From: Bacteroidales bacterium
Lineage (GTDB): Bacteria; Bacteroidota; Bacteroidia; Bacteroidales; ML635J-15
Direction of reading: 5' to 3'
DNA length: 39,885 nucleotides
NCBI GenBank assembly: GCA_028686735.1
Contig: JAQUBO010000013.1
Location: forward strand, 1-39,885
This document shows positions 10,199-20,358 of the stretch, piece by piece. The stretch's first letter is position 1; the number at the start of each line of letters is the position of its first letter. The translations under genes and the position numbers were made by a program. The notes beneath the pieces are model-generated. The model worked only from the letters and a program-made list of their open reading frames with translations, did not search any database and had not been told where the DNA came from.

Positions 10199-13123
10199 AT
10201 GAAAAAAAACAAACTATATATTTATCTACTATTTATCGTAACTATATTATTATCTATTTGGGTTACAATAAGTCTTATAAGCATAGAAAAAGGAATAACT
10301 AATATTGTGTGGGTTTTATTTGCACTTAATGTTTTAATAACACTTGCATTTTTATTTACTATTTTCAACAATAAAAATATATTCTCTAATAATTCTACAT
10401 CTAATCAGCTAACAAAAGAAAACCCCTCTACATCCGAATTTGCAAACAAAGCTTTTGAAAACAGCAATCTCAAAAACTCAGTTCAAGACATGCATTATAA
10501 AACTGAGAATAACTATATTCACGATTCTTTATCAAATATAAATGCAGATGAATTAATTAATTGGTACAATAACAGTAATATTGCTTTTATTATATTTAAA
10601 CCTATTTATGCTAAAAACGATATTATTACTGATTTAATCTTTGAAAAGACGAATCCTTACTTACGAAATCTTCTTGATATTACCGATCAAAATTTGGAGT
10701 TTATTAAATACTCTGAAAATCAAGTTTTAGGCGAAATAGATATTATTTTGGCTGGAATACAAAACATTTCACATAAAAAGTCTAACATTATAAACTCCTA
10801 CAGTTCGGTTTTAGCCAAACATTTTATTATTAGAGTCGTTTTTATGAGTAAATTAAAATTTGTATTTATAGTAGAAGAACATACAAAAAAATTCGCAAAA
10901 ATAAATTCATTAAAACACGATTTAAATATATATAAGAATTGTTTCAATTTATCTGACACACCAATGGTAATTGTAAACACTCAAAATTTCATTATCGAGT
11001 ATTGCAATCAATCATCTTTAAAACTAGTATTGGCAAAATCAAAAGAAGAGGTTATTGGTATGAAAGCCAACTTGTTTTTACCTTTTCGTCAAGAAAGCGG
11101 AATAATTAGTGTTGAACTTATGGTTTCAGAAATAAATAAATTAAAAGAGAATAAGACAATCAAATCAGATAATTGGTCTTTATTAAAAACAAACGGAGAG
11201 AGATTCCGTGCTGGAGTAGTCTTTTATAAATTAAAAAGCGATAAAAAAGAACTGCTTTGTGTTTCAATTCACGATGAAAGCAATATAATAAAAATAAAAG
11301 AGAATTATGAAAAAAGTCAAACATGGCTTCAAACAATAATAGACTCAATCTCATCAGTAATAATTGTTAAAGATATATTTGGGAAAATTATTGCCTGTAA
11401 TGAAACATTTGTGCAAATATTTGCTAAAAAAGACTCTGTTATAATTGGTAAATATACAGAAGACATATACTCAGAGATAGAGTCAGAAGCAATTAGAGCT
11501 ATCGATAATGAAATAATAAAATTAGGAATAGAAAGATCGTATGAGCAACAGCTTTTTATAAATAATAATACACAAAAAATATTTTTGGTTTCTAAAAAAC
11601 CATTAATAGATAATGATGGTAAGGTCTATGCAATTGTAGCACATGGAACCGATATAACTTCGATAAAAACCCTCGAAAACAAACTTTATGAGGCACAAAT
11701 AGATGCAAATGCGGCAAACGAAGCAAAATCCCAATTTCTAGCAAATATGAGCCATGAAATACGCACTCCAATAAATGCTATAATAGGATACTCCGAATTA
11801 CTTCGCAAACAAAAACATGATGATAAAACAACAGATTATATTGACTCAATACACAACTCTGGGAACGCATTATTGGGACTAATAAATCATGTATTAGAAT
11901 TATCCAAAATTGAGGCAGGAAAAGTAGAGGTCTATTATGAATTTACTGATATTATACTTGTTCTTAAATCGATCAAAGATATATTTAGATTACAATCTGA
12001 ACAAAAAAGACTTGATTTTATATTAGATATTAAAAAAGAGCCTAATGTTTGGTTTAATCTTGATGAGCAAAAACTAAAACAAATACTTATAAACCTAATT
12101 GGGAACGCAATAAAATTTACTCAAAACGGTCATGTGAAAATAGTTTTTGATTATGAGCATCGAGCTAACGAAAAAGCAGATATAATAATTAAAATAATTG
12201 ATACAGGCATAGGTATAAGCAAACAAAATAAGCAGAAACTATTTAACCCTTTCTCGCAAATAGAATCAGGTATTACTAGTACATCCGAAGGTTCAGGATT
12301 AGGATTAATTATTAGCAGGCAATTAGTGGAGTTGTTGAATGGTAAAATTACGCTTAAAAGCACACCAGATATAGGTTCAGAATTTACTATCACATTGGAA
12401 GATATTGAAATAACCTCAAATAAAGATGGTGTATTATATTCAGACGAAGAGAATATCGACTATGTTTTTGAAAAAACATCAATACTAATAATAGATGACA
12501 ATAACGATAATAGAAAAGTTGTAACTGATATATTATCGGATTATAATTTTGAATTATTTGAGGGGGAAAATGGTAAAGAGGGGTTAGCACTAGCTTTAAA
12601 ACATAAACCCGAATTAATTTTACTTGATATCCGAATGCCCGATATAGATGGATTTCAGGTCGCAACAGAAATTCGAGAAGCGATACCAGATTTTAAAACA
12701 ATAATAATTGCTTATACAGCAGTCGAAAGTTTAAAATTTAGCCAAGATAAAAAATCCGAATTGTTTAATGACATACTCATCAAGCCAATAAATCGAAGTA
12801 CACTTTTAAAGTTACTATCAAAGTATGTCAATTCAGAAACAATTAGTTTACAAGCTGAAATAAACAAGCCTAACTACAGCTTTAATAAAGAATCTATATT
12901 GTTAATAAAAAATACATTTAAAATCAACGACAACCAGCAAGTTTACACAAATAGAGAATTAAAAGATATTATAAATACGATTAAAAACTCTAATGAGTAC
13001 ATCTCTGATATTGAACTGACCACTTTTATAGATAGTTTTTGGAAAGCTATTGAAGACTTTGATGTGGTTAAAACCGACTATTATATTAAAATTTTAAAGG
13101 AGATTTATAATGAGACTTTATAA
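10199..13123 (+). CDS. Hybrid sensor histidine kinase/response regulator (complete)
   Basis: A 974-aa membrane-bound hybrid kinase. Two transmembrane segments (about 7-29 and 36-57) leave almost no periplasmic loop, so sensing is probably in the membrane or cytoplasm. A PAS-like region at 105-240 precedes PAS domains at about 246-365 and 374-495. HisKA follows with an intact H box (FLANMSHEIRTPIN, His519). HATPase_c has its N box near 630-640 (LINLIGNAIKF), DTGIGIS near 666 and GSGLGL near 698. The receiver has the acidic DD pair, phosphoacceptor Asp810 (LLDIRMPDIDGF) and Lys in LIKPIN. The last ~95 residues are helical without an HPt signature. All catalytic elements are present, so it should autophosphorylate and transfer to its own receiver. 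It overlaps the next gene by 14 bases and is the only fully equipped kinase of the operon. Confidence 0.92.
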   Translation: MKKNKLYIYLLFIVTILLSIWVTISLISIEKGITNIVWVLFALNVLITLAFLFTIFNNKNIFSNNSTSNQLTKENPSTSEFANKAFENSNLKNSVQDMHYKTENNYIHDSLSNINADELINWYNNSNIAFIIFKPIYAKNDIITDLIFEKTNPYLRNLLDITDQNLEFIKYSENQVLGEIDIILAGIQNISHKKSNIINSYSSVLAKHFIIRVVFMSKLKFVFIVEEHTKKFAKINSLKHDLNIYKNCFNLSDTPMVIVNTQNFIIEYCNQSSLKLVLAKSKEEVIGMKANLFLPFRQESGIISVELMVSEINKLKENKTIKSDNWSLLKTNGERFRAGVVFYKLKSDKKELLCVSIHDESNIIKIKENYEKSQTWLQTIIDSISSVIIVKDIFGKIIACNETFVQIFAKKDSVIIGKYTEDIYSEIESEAIRAIDNEIIKLGIERSYEQQLFINNNTQKIFLVSKKPLIDNDGKVYAIVAHGTDITSIKTLENKLYEAQIDANAANEAKSQFLANMSHEIRTPINAIIGYSELLRKQKHDDKTTDYIDSIHNSGNALLGLINHVLELSKIEAGKVEVYYEFTDIILVLKSIKDIFRLQSEQKRLDFILDIKKEPNVWFNLDEQKLKQILINLIGNAIKFTQNGHVKIVFDYEHRANEKADIIIKIIDTGIGISKQNKQKLFNPFSQIESGITSTSEGSGLGLIISRQLVELLNGKITLKSTPDIGSEFTITLEDIEITSNKDGVLYSDEENIDYVFEKTSILIIDDNNDNRKVVTDILSDYNFELFEGENGKEGLALALKHKPELILLDIRMPDIDGFQVATEIREAIPDFKTIIIAYTAVESLKFSQDKKSELFNDILIKPINRSTLLKLLSKYVNSETISLQAEINKPNYSFNKESILLIKNTFKINDNQQVYTNRELKDIINTIKNSNEYISDIELTTFIDSFWKAIEDFDVVKTDYYIKILKEIYNETL
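13096..13102 (+). promoter_or_regulatory. Strong Shine-Dalgarno inside the upstream gene
   Basis: AAAGGAG lies seven bases before the ATG at 13110, within the last codons of the preceding kinase gene. It fixes the start of the second operon gene. Clear Shine-Dalgarno sequences are uncommon in Bacteroidota. Confidence 0.6.
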
Positions 13124-15572
13124 ACTATATTTGCATATTAACTTATTTGCATTTGCTCTAATTATAGTGGGTGCGAATAGTTTTAAGATAGATGTGTCTT
13201 CAATTTTTGTTCTTGAAAATTATTCTATCACAAACTCGTTTGACATGCAGTGGATTAACGAACTTGCTTTAATGTGTTTATTTCAAAATAGAACAAACTC
13301 AATAATTACAATTTCTGTTCTCATAGCGTTTTTGGGGCTAATAGTTTTTTTGTTACATTGGTATAAAGATAAAAAGAATAAACAGAAAACTGCTGAATAT
13401 AAAAGCACGTTAGAGCAAAAGCAGGTTGAAATAAATAATATATATTCGTTTTTTTCGGACATTTATGTTAAAACAGATAACAAAGGTAATATAGAATATG
13501 TAAGTCCTTCGATATTAGCAGTTACAGGATACGAATCAATATTTTACGCTAAAAAACACATATCCGAATTATTTGCGTGTCCTGAAGAGTGGAATGACGT
13601 TTTAGAAGCATTAAAAAAAGCTGACCTCATTACAAACAAGTCTTATAGCATTGAAACAAGACATGACAAAGTAACTATTTGTTCAGCAACTATAACTCCA
13701 ATCCAAAACTCTAAAGGAATAATTACTGGATATAATGGTGTTTTAAAAGACTTTTCAGAAAGATTGAGTACACAATACAAAATTGAAGAAATTGTAAGTA
13801 TATTAAAAACTACTTTAAATTTTAGTAACACTGGAATTACAAAACATAGGATAAGCAGAAATACTTTTTATTTAGATGATACCTTAACCCAACTTTTAGG
13901 ATATCCCAAGTTAAGTAAAAATAGCAATATTTCTAAATTTTTTGAGTTGGTGCACCAAGACGAAAAAGATTCTGTTCAAGAAGGTTTCAACGCTTTAGTT
14001 AATAAGGCACGCTCAAGTTTCACAATCTTATGTAGATTTCAAAATACAAATGGAAAATACCTGTTGTTTTCTAATAATTTCTCAATACATAATGTCGATA
14101 AAGCTGGAAATACAACAGAAATATTAGGCATTCATACTCAAATTGAGAAACAAAAAGAATTGGAGCTAAATGTTTTAGACTGTAAAAGAAAAATATCTGC
14201 GGTTTGTAACTCTACCAGAGCAATGGTTTTTATCGTAAAAAACGATTTAATTGTTACAGATATCAACAATGCATCAGCTACTTATTTTAACAAGCCCAAA
14301 TCAGAAGCATTCGAAAAAAAAATAGATAAACTATTTATAGGAACAAAATTTGAAATACTATTTAATAAATTATCAAATATTATATCAAAATCGCTCGAAA
14401 ATAAAACAAATATTTCCAATCAAGAAATGACTTACAAACAAGGTAACCAAACACACTATCTGGTTGTAAACACGAATATATATATCAGTGTAAATAATCT
14501 AAATTGCCTACTTACTATAGACGATATTACCAAGAGCAAACTATTCGAAAAACAAACGCAAAACAAACTAAATATTCTTGAAAAAAGAGAACAAGAAATC
14601 GCTTCTTTAATGAGAAATATTAGTAATGAAATTATAAATCCAATAAATGAAATTCTTGTTGAAAACCAATCAAACTCTACTCAACAAAATGCTTATAAAA
14701 TATTAGATATTGTTGAAAATATAAATAATCTCGCGGCATTAAAAACAGAATCATACAGCATAAATATAGAGCGATTTAATGTAATAGAATTCTTAAACAA
14801 TCTAAAAGAGACTCTGACAAAAAACATAGAAGACCATATTCAATTAATTTGCGAACCTGTGATTGCAACAGGTTTAGAGTATATATACACAGACGCAGTA
14901 AAACTAAAAAGCTTAATTACAAGCACCGTGTTTACTATTACAAACAATTGCAATCCCAAAAGCATTGAAATAGCGATAAGCTACATAGAGAACACACATT
15001 TGTTGCTTGTTAAGATAAGTTCTAATGATAAAATAAATAATTCAGACTCATCAGTTCTTGAAATATTAAAAGACTTAGCAAGCACAATTGGTGCAAGTTT
15101 TATGATTGAAACTCTAGCTCCTAATGAGGTTATTTACAAGTTTGGCATTAAAGATAGAAACGGCATTGTTAAAACAGAGCCTTCAAAACATATTAAATCT
15201 CTAAATGTAAAAATACTAATTGTAGAAGATGAGGAATACAATGTGTTTTATTTAAGCAAAATACTACAAATGGCTGGTTACGAAACTGTTGTTGCCGAAG
15301 ATGGACAAACAGCAGTTGATACCGTTAAACAAGATGCTGAAATTCAGCTAGTATTAATGGATATTAGATTACCAGGCATAGATGGGATTGAAACCTCGAA
15401 AAGAATTAAGGAGTTTAAGCCAGATTTACCGATAATTGCCCAAACTGCATTCAATCTTAACTCAAAAGAAGATAGAGATATGGAGAAGTATTGCGACGAT
15501 TATATACAAAAACCCATTATATCAAAGATCTTATATGATAAAATAGAATCTAATTTAAAAATAAAATCATGA
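13110..15572 (+). CDS. Hybrid pseudo-histidine kinase with intact receiver domain
   Basis: An 820-aa protein with two transmembrane segments (about 6-25 and 67-86), PAS domains at about 108-218 and 238-350, a third PAS-like domain at 353-478, a kinase-like core and a C-terminal receiver. The H box reads NISNEIINPIN: the phosphoacceptor His is Asn506 (codon AAT at 14625-14627), and the usual R-T that follows is I-N. The region where HATPase_c is expected (about 545-685) shows no DxGxG or GxGxG, so ATP binding is doubtful. The receiver is intact: acidic EDE, Asp751 in LMDIRLPGIDG, Thr/Ala switch region and Lys in YIQKPI. It cannot phosphorylate itself by the usual chemistry; a phosphoreceiver or allosteric partner of the kinase encoded upstream is likely (inference). 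Its TGA stop overlaps the next start as ATGA. Confidence 0.88.
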   Translation: MRLYKLYLHINLFAFALIIVGANSFKIDVSSIFVLENYSITNSFDMQWINELALMCLFQNRTNSIITISVLIAFLGLIVFLLHWYKDKKNKQKTAEYKSTLEQKQVEINNIYSFFSDIYVKTDNKGNIEYVSPSILAVTGYESIFYAKKHISELFACPEEWNDVLEALKKADLITNKSYSIETRHDKVTICSATITPIQNSKGIITGYNGVLKDFSERLSTQYKIEEIVSILKTTLNFSNTGITKHRISRNTFYLDDTLTQLLGYPKLSKNSNISKFFELVHQDEKDSVQEGFNALVNKARSSFTILCRFQNTNGKYLLFSNNFSIHNVDKAGNTTEILGIHTQIEKQKELELNVLDCKRKISAVCNSTRAMVFIVKNDLIVTDINNASATYFNKPKSEAFEKKIDKLFIGTKFEILFNKLSNIISKSLENKTNISNQEMTYKQGNQTHYLVVNTNIYISVNNLNCLLTIDDITKSKLFEKQTQNKLNILEKREQEIASLMRNISNEIINPINEILVENQSNSTQQNAYKILDIVENINNLAALKTESYSINIERFNVIEFLNNLKETLTKNIEDHIQLICEPVIATGLEYIYTDAVKLKSLITSTVFTITNNCNPKSIEIAISYIENTHLLLVKISSNDKINNSDSSVLEILKDLASTIGASFMIETLAPNEVIYKFGIKDRNGIVKTEPSKHIKSLNVKILIVEDEEYNVFYLSKILQMAGYETVVAEDGQTAVDTVKQDAEIQLVLMDIRLPGIDGIETSKRIKEFKPDLPIIAQTAFNLNSKEDRDMEKYCDDYIQKPIISKILYDKIESNLKIKS

Positions 15573-16732
15573 GCCGTAATAATAAAATAAAAAACAGAGT
15601 ATTAGTAGTTGACGATAACGCTAAAAATATTCAAGTATTAGCAAACCACCTTAAAGGAGACAACTACGAAGTAGAATATGCATCAAGTGGGAAAAATGCA
15701 ATACTAATGCTAGAAAAAGAAGAGTTCGACATAATTCTTTTAGATGTAATGATGCCTGGCATTGACGGATTTGAAACATGTAGAAGGATTAAAAACATTG
15801 AGCACCGAAAACATATTCCGATAGTGTTTGTTACCGCAAAAACAGATCTTGATAGCCTTACTTTAGGCTTTGAATATGGCGGTGTTGACTATATCACAAA
15901 GCCTTTTAAAGCAGACGAATTGCTTCTAAGAGTCGCAACTCATGTCGAATTAAAAAAAGCCAGAGATTTATTAAACTATCACAAAACATATCTTGAGAAA
16001 AAAGAAGAAACTTTTACTGATGAGCTAAAAACCAAACAAATTGAATTTAAAAAAGAAAAAGAAAATCTTATATCGCTTATAAAATCTCAATCTCAGTTAA
16101 TCAAAATACTGACAGACGTTTATAATGAATCCTTAAATAATCTTAGTACTCCAGTAAGTTTGCTTAAATTACAAATTAGTGCCCAAGAGCCAACTGTGCT
16201 TATTAATGAAATTGAGAATTTTATAAAATCAAATAGTTCAACTGCCGAATTTATTTTGAAAAACCAAGCTGTCTTTATTAGTCAAGAAGCTGCCTTGTCA
16301 AAAACAAAATTTGCTGCTGAAAGGTTAATTGCCAATGTTTTAAGTGAAGTTGCGAGCCAATTACGAGCAAAATCGATTAAAGTAACGAGCCAATTTGATA
16401 AAAACATCGAGATACTTGGAGATGCCGATTTGATAGAGAATATTATAAAAAGTATTGTTGAGAATGCAATACAGTATTCACCAGAAAACTCAATAATACA
16501 TATATCTCTTATAGAATCGGAAACTAACTATACTTTAACAGTAACTGACGAAGGCGAAGGCTTTTCAAAACAATATGTTTTATATCCATTTCAAGCATTG
16601 CAAGACGAGAATAAATTATATCGTTTAAGCTTATTCTTTGCTAAATATGTTTTAGATTTACATCAGTTTGAGCTTAAAATTGGTAATAATACAGACAGTG
16701 GTGCCTTTGTGAAAATTATTTTTCCAAAATAG
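15569..16732 (+). CDS. Response regulator with N-terminal receiver and degenerate kinase-like output
   Basis: A soluble 387-aa protein. Residues 10-130 are a receiver domain with DD, Asp59 (LLDVMMPGIDGF), Thr in VTAK and Lys in YITKPFK. Residues about 130-180 are a charged coiled coil. The DHp-like helix reads SLNNLSTPVSLL, where Asn190 takes the place of the His in HELRTP. HATPase_c keeps an N box (SIVENAIQYSP) and DEGEG, but the G2 box is lost (LYRLSLFFAK instead of GLGL). ATP binding may persist; autophosphorylation on the normal His is not possible. The four-base ATGA overlap with the previous gene points to translational coupling. There is no DNA-binding or GGDEF output anywhere in the operon, so the final target is unknown. 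A receiver-controlled phosphatase or scaffold is one possibility. Confidence 0.87.
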   Translation: MSRNNKIKNRVLVVDDNAKNIQVLANHLKGDNYEVEYASSGKNAILMLEKEEFDIILLDVMMPGIDGFETCRRIKNIEHRKHIPIVFVTAKTDLDSLTLGFEYGGVDYITKPFKADELLLRVATHVELKKARDLLNYHKTYLEKKEETFTDELKTKQIEFKKEKENLISLIKSQSQLIKILTDVYNESLNNLSTPVSLLKLQISAQEPTVLINEIENFIKSNSSTAEFILKNQAVFISQEAALSKTKFAAERLIANVLSEVASQLRAKSIKVTSQFDKNIEILGDADLIENIIKSIVENAIQYSPENSIIHISLIESETNYTLTVTDEGEGFSKQYVLYPFQALQDENKLYRLSLFFAKYVLDLHQFELKIGNNTDSGAFVKIIFPK

Positions 16733-16843
16733 GTTGAATGCAGTATTTGATGTTTTATTGTATGACAATCCCTAAGCTACACTAAGGAGGTAATCTTGGT
16801 TCTTACAAACGCATGCTTTTTTAAGCACTAATATTGGAGAAAA

Positions 16844-16865
16844 TGTTTATGTCCTACGGACAAAA
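16844..16865 (+). repeat. REP-like palindromic repeat, copy 1
   Basis: The core GTCCTACGGAC (16851-16861) folds as GTCC/GGAC with a three-base loop. The 22 bases 16844-16865 are an exact reverse complement of 17105-17126. Confidence 0.65.
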
Positions 16866-16897
16866 AAAAGTTGTTTGTTGTTTTTTATTAACTTTGA

Positions 16898-16910
16898 AGT
16901 CCTACGGACT
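16898..16910 (+). repeat. REP-like palindromic repeat, copy 2
   Basis: AGTCCTACGGACT has the same 11-base core as copy 1, in the same orientation, 48 bases further on, with a five-base stem. Its flanks differ from the other copies. Confidence 0.6.
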
Positions 16911-17054
16911 ATAAGACAAAAATTGTATGCTAAGTTTTGATTTGCAAACTATATTATAGCTCTTTAAAACTTAAATAAAATTAACGTTTTTTTAGTTTCT
17001 ATTCAACAATGTCTAACTCTGATTTAACAAGCTTTACAGCATTATGTTTTTTGC

Positions 17055-17068
17055 CCGCTAGTTAGCGG
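17055..17068. repeat. Short perfect hairpin CCGCTA-GT-TAGCGG
   Basis: Six paired bases with a two-base spacer form a GC-rich palindrome in very AT-rich surroundings, between the copies of the GTCCTACGGAC repeat. No T tract follows, so it is not a terminator. Confidence 0.5.
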
Positions 17069-17104
17069 ACATATATGTCAGTAAAAAAGATACTGCTTAT
17101 AAAA

Positions 17105-17126
17105 TTTTGTCCGTAGGACATAAACA
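17105..17126 (-). repeat. REP-like palindromic repeat, copy 3 (inverted)
   Basis: This is the exact 22-base inverted copy of 16844-16865, with core GTCCGTAGGAC at 17109-17119. Together the two bracket about 240 bases of AT-rich, non-coding DNA. Confidence 0.65.
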
Positions 17127-17255
17127 ATTAGAATAGAAGCAACTGTTTACTCAATTGATTTAAAGATATATCGTTCATCAAAATCGACTTAACTTCGGCA
17201 GACCATTGTGCATCAGACCTCATCGCATTTTAGCTTGCAAAGACTAAATACATAT

Positions 17256-17286
17256 TTTGTACCAATTTAAATTTTTCCTATTTTCG
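17256..17286 (+). promoter_or_regulatory. leuS promoter
   Basis: TTTG (17256-17259), 19 bases, then TATTTTCG (17279-17286) matches the Bacteroidota -33/-7 pattern with one mismatch. The predicted start gives a leader of about 14 bases. Confidence 0.6.
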
Positions 17287-17306
17287 CAGAATAAATTTAA
17301 AGCATA

Positions 17307-20084
17307 ATGGAATATAATTTCAAGTATATTGAAAAAAGGTGGCAAAATTACTGGCAAGAAAATCAAACATATAAGGTTGAGATTGATAAAACTAAGCCCA
17401 AATACTATGTTTTAGATATGTTTCCATATCCATCTGGAGCTGGTTTACATGTTGGACATCCCTTAGGTTATATTGCTTCTGATATATATTCGCGTTACAA
17501 AAACTTAAACGGATTTAATGTTTTACATCCAATGGGTTATGATGCTTTTGGCTTACCAGCCGAGCAATACGCAATTCAAACTGGTACGCATCCAGCAATC
17601 ACAACCGAGAAAAACCTCGCTCGATATCGAAAGCAACTTGATAATATGGGGTTTTCGTTCGATTGGAGTCGTGAAATTCGCACCAGCGATCCCAAATATT
17701 ATAAGTGGACACAATGGACAGTAATTCAACTATACAAACATTATTACGACACAGAATTAGATCGAGCAAACCCAATCAAAATGCTTATTAATAATTTTGA
17801 GCTTAGCGGTTCCGAGGGAGTTAATGCGGTTCACTCAGAGCATGATCCATTTACTGCCGATAAGTGGAAAAATATGTCAAATAAAGAGCAGCGCGACATC
17901 CTTATGTGTTATCGTTTGATGTTTTTATCAGATACCTCTGTAAATTGGTGTTCTAAGCTTGGAACCGTTTTAGCAAATGATGAGGTAGTTGATGGATTAT
18001 CTGTAAGAGGTGGACATCCAGTCGAGAAAAAAATGATGAAGCAATGGTCGTTACGCATCACCGCTTATGCTCAGAGATTAATAGATGGACTTCAAAAAAT
18101 AGATTGGCCTGAGCCTGTAAAAGATATCCAAACAAATTGGATAGGACGCAGCGAAGGGGCTAGCATGATTTTTGACATTAAGGGAAGAGAAGAAAACCTA
18201 GAAGTTTTTACTACGCGTCCTGATACTATTTTTGGTGCTACTTTTATGGTTATTGCTCCAGAACATGAGTTAGCATTATCTCTTGGCACAAAAGAACAAC
18301 AAAAAAAACTAGAAGAGTATATTACTCATGCAAAAAATCGTTCCGATGTTGAACGCATGGCTGAGAAAAAAGTTAGCGGACAGTTTACTGGTTCGTATGC
18401 AATAAATCCTTTTACAAAAAAGGAAATGCCAATATACGTTGCAGATTATGTTTTGATAGGATACGGAACAGGTGCAATTATGGCTGTACCAGCTCACGAT
18501 AGTAGGGATTTTGCTTTTGCAAGACATTTTGAACTCCCAATTGTGCAAGTTGTTTCTCAAAAAAATGAAAAGCCAATCCCAACAAAGGAATGGGAAACCT
18601 CTTATGACTCAAAAGAAGGAATTATGATCAATTCTGATTTTATTAATGGGCTTGATGTTAAAGACGCAATTAGTTCAGTTATAGCAAAAATGCTTGAACT
18701 TGATCTTGGGGAGAAAAAAATTAACTTCCGACTAAGAGATGCTATTTTTAGTCGTCAAAGATATTGGGGTGAGCCGTTTCCAATTTATTATAAAGATGGT
18801 GTTCCACATGCCATGAGTATTGAAGAGCTTCCAGTAGAGCTTCCAAAGGTTGATAAATATTTGCCCACCGAAGATGGTGAACCACCATTAGCAAGAGCAA
18901 AAAAATGGAAAACTTTTGACGGATATCCTATAGAAACATCAACAATGCCTGGTTTTGCAGGATCTTCGGCGTACTATCTTAGATATATGGATCCTAATAA
19001 CGACTGGGAACTTGTATCTGAAAAAGCAATAAACTATTGGCAAAATGTTGACTTATATATCGGTGGTAGAGAGCACGCTACTGGACATCTTATATATGCT
19101 AGGTTTTGGAATAAATTCTTGTTTGACTTAGGATTAACCCCAAAAGACGAGCCATTCCAAAAGCTTATAAACCAAGGAATGATACAAGGACGCTCAAATT
19201 TTGTATATAGAATTGTTGGTGAAAATAAATTCGTCTCATTAAATTTAAAAGACAAATACGAAACACAAAAAATACATGTCGATATAAATATAGTTGATAA
19301 TGACATTTTAGATATTGATAGTTTTAAAAAATGGCAGCCTGAATTTGCTAATGCAGAGTTTATACTCGAAGACGGTAAATATGTATGTGGATGGGACATT
19401 GAAAAAATGTCAAAATCAATGCATAATGTCCAAAACCCAGATGATTTAATTGAAAAATATGGTGCTGATACTTTACGTATGTACGAAATGTTTCTGGGTC
19501 CATTAGAACATGCCAAACCTTGGGATACCAACGGAATTGAAGGCGTTTTTAGGTTTATTAAAAAATTCTATCGTTTGTTTAATGATGAAAATAATAATTT
19601 TTTAATTTCAGAAGATGAGCCAACCAGAGAAGAATTAAAGATCTTACATAATACAATCAAAAAGCTAACAGATGATATTGAAAGGTTCTCATTTAATACT
19701 GGAGTAAGTAGTTTTATGATTTGTATTAATGACTTAGGAAATTGTAACAAACGCAAAGTGTTGGAGCCTCTTTGCATTCTGATTTCTCCTTATGCACCAC
19801 ATATAGCTGAAGAACTTTGGTCGCTTTTAGGACATAAAGAAAGTATTACAAAAGCTAAATGGCCAGAATATATAGAGGCTTATACTATTGAAAATAGCTT
19901 TAAATATCCTGTTTCGTTTAATGGCAAAATGAGATTTAATCTCGAGTTGCCTTTAGATATGGATAACAAACAAATTGAAGACGCAGTACTAAAGAACGAA
20001 AACTCGACAAAATGGTTAGAAGGGAAACAAATTGTAAAAATCATTATTGTTCCTAAAAAAATAGTAAATGTTGTTGTGAAATAG
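17307..20084 (+). CDS. leuS: Leucyl-tRNA synthetase
   Basis: Class Ia aminoacyl-tRNA synthetase that charges tRNA-Leu in the cytoplasm. The 925-aa protein has [13 protein letters not shown] (HIGH box, residues 48-51), the CP1 editing domain with its threonine-rich [11 protein letters not shown] segment and the AVPAHDSRD segment, and KMSKS at 700-704. The C-terminal anticodon-binding and tRNA-contacting domains are present. Its length suits the longer Bacteroidota LeuRS. It is monocistronic as far as the sequence shows: its own promoter lies just upstream and ileS begins 274 bases downstream with another promoter. Confidence 0.97.
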   Translation: MEYNFKYIEKRWQNYWQENQTYKVEIDKTKPKYYVLDMFPYPSGAGLHVGHPLGYIASDIYSRYKNLNGFNVLHPMGYDAFGLPAEQYAIQTGTHPAITTEKNLARYRKQLDNMGFSFDWSREIRTSDPKYYKWTQWTVIQLYKHYYDTELDRANPIKMLINNFELSGSEGVNAVHSEHDPFTADKWKNMSNKEQRDILMCYRLMFLSDTSVNWCSKLGTVLANDEVVDGLSVRGGHPVEKKMMKQWSLRITAYAQRLIDGLQKIDWPEPVKDIQTNWIGRSEGASMIFDIKGREENLEVFTTRPDTIFGATFMVIAPEHELALSLGTKEQQKKLEEYITHAKNRSDVERMAEKKVSGQFTGSYAINPFTKKEMPIYVADYVLIGYGTGAIMAVPAHDSRDFAFARHFELPIVQVVSQKNEKPIPTKEWETSYDSKEGIMINSDFINGLDVKDAISSVIAKMLELDLGEKKINFRLRDAIFSRQRYWGEPFPIYYKDGVPHAMSIEELPVELPKVDKYLPTEDGEPPLARAKKWKTFDGYPIETSTMPGFAGSSAYYLRYMDPNNDWELVSEKAINYWQNVDLYIGGREHATGHLIYARFWNKFLFDLGLTPKDEPFQKLINQGMIQGRSNFVYRIVGENKFVSLNLKDKYETQKIHVDINIVDNDILDIDSFKKWQPEFANAEFILEDGKYVCGWDIEKMSKSMHNVQNPDDLIEKYGADTLRMYEMFLGPLEHAKPWDTNGIEGVFRFIKKFYRLFNDENNNFLISEDEPTREELKILHNTIKKLTDDIERFSFNTGVSSFMICINDLGNCNKRKVLEPLCILISPYAPHIAEELWSLLGHKESITKAKWPEYIEAYTIENSFKYPVSFNGKMRFNLELPLDMDNKQIEDAVLKNENSTKWLEGKQIVKIIIVPKKIVNVVVK

Positions 20085-20304
20085 CATTCAGCTAAAATTA
20101 TTTGTTTTTCGTCTTTTTACAAAGAGTAATTAAAGTTTTTGCGAATATGTTAAATTATGCCTAAATCAAGATCAGCTTAAATTACTTTTTGCTTAGTGAT
20201 TATGATAAGGATTGAGTTGTTCGACGCAGAACCTCATTTTTTATTTGAACTAGAATCAAGTATTACTGAGTAAAATTAGCCCTTTACTGCATATAAAATC
20301 AAAA

Positions 20305-20336
20305 TTTGGAAAATTTGCAGCTTACATATATATTTG
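20305..20336 (+). promoter_or_regulatory. ileS promoter
   Basis: TTTG (20305-20308), 20 bases, then TATATTTG (20329-20336) is a textbook Bacteroidota promoter. The expected start lies about 15 bases before the ATG at 20359. No T-box or other leader structure was seen in the 274-base gap. Confidence 0.7.
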
Positions 20337-20358
20337 CACGTCATTAAAATTATAAAAA

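Larger units (their letters stand above)
16733..17306. other. 574-base gene-free region with palindromic repeats
   Basis: No open frame with coding character was seen on either strand. The region holds three copies of an 11-base palindromic core (GTCCTACGGAC), a separate tight hairpin, and the leuS promoter at its right end. Fragments of old mobile or REP-type sequence are the likeliest content. Confidence 0.6.

Noticed and set aside
15570..15572. Frameshift or fusion between the second and third genes of the kinase operon
   Set aside because: The ATGA overlap is a standard coupling arrangement, and both proteins have complete domain ends.
17127..17306. T-box or other leader regulator upstream of leuS
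   Set aside because: No T-box sequence, antiterminator fold or terminator was seen; a normal promoter stands about 20 bases before the start.
16733..17306. CRISPR array from repeated GTCCTACGGAC units
   Set aside because: Only three copies, irregular spacing, one inverted, and no cas genes.
19034..19531. Open frame of 165 codons antisense to leuS
   Set aside because: It lies wholly inside a well-supported synthetase gene, has no family resemblance, and its composition is that of a mirror frame.
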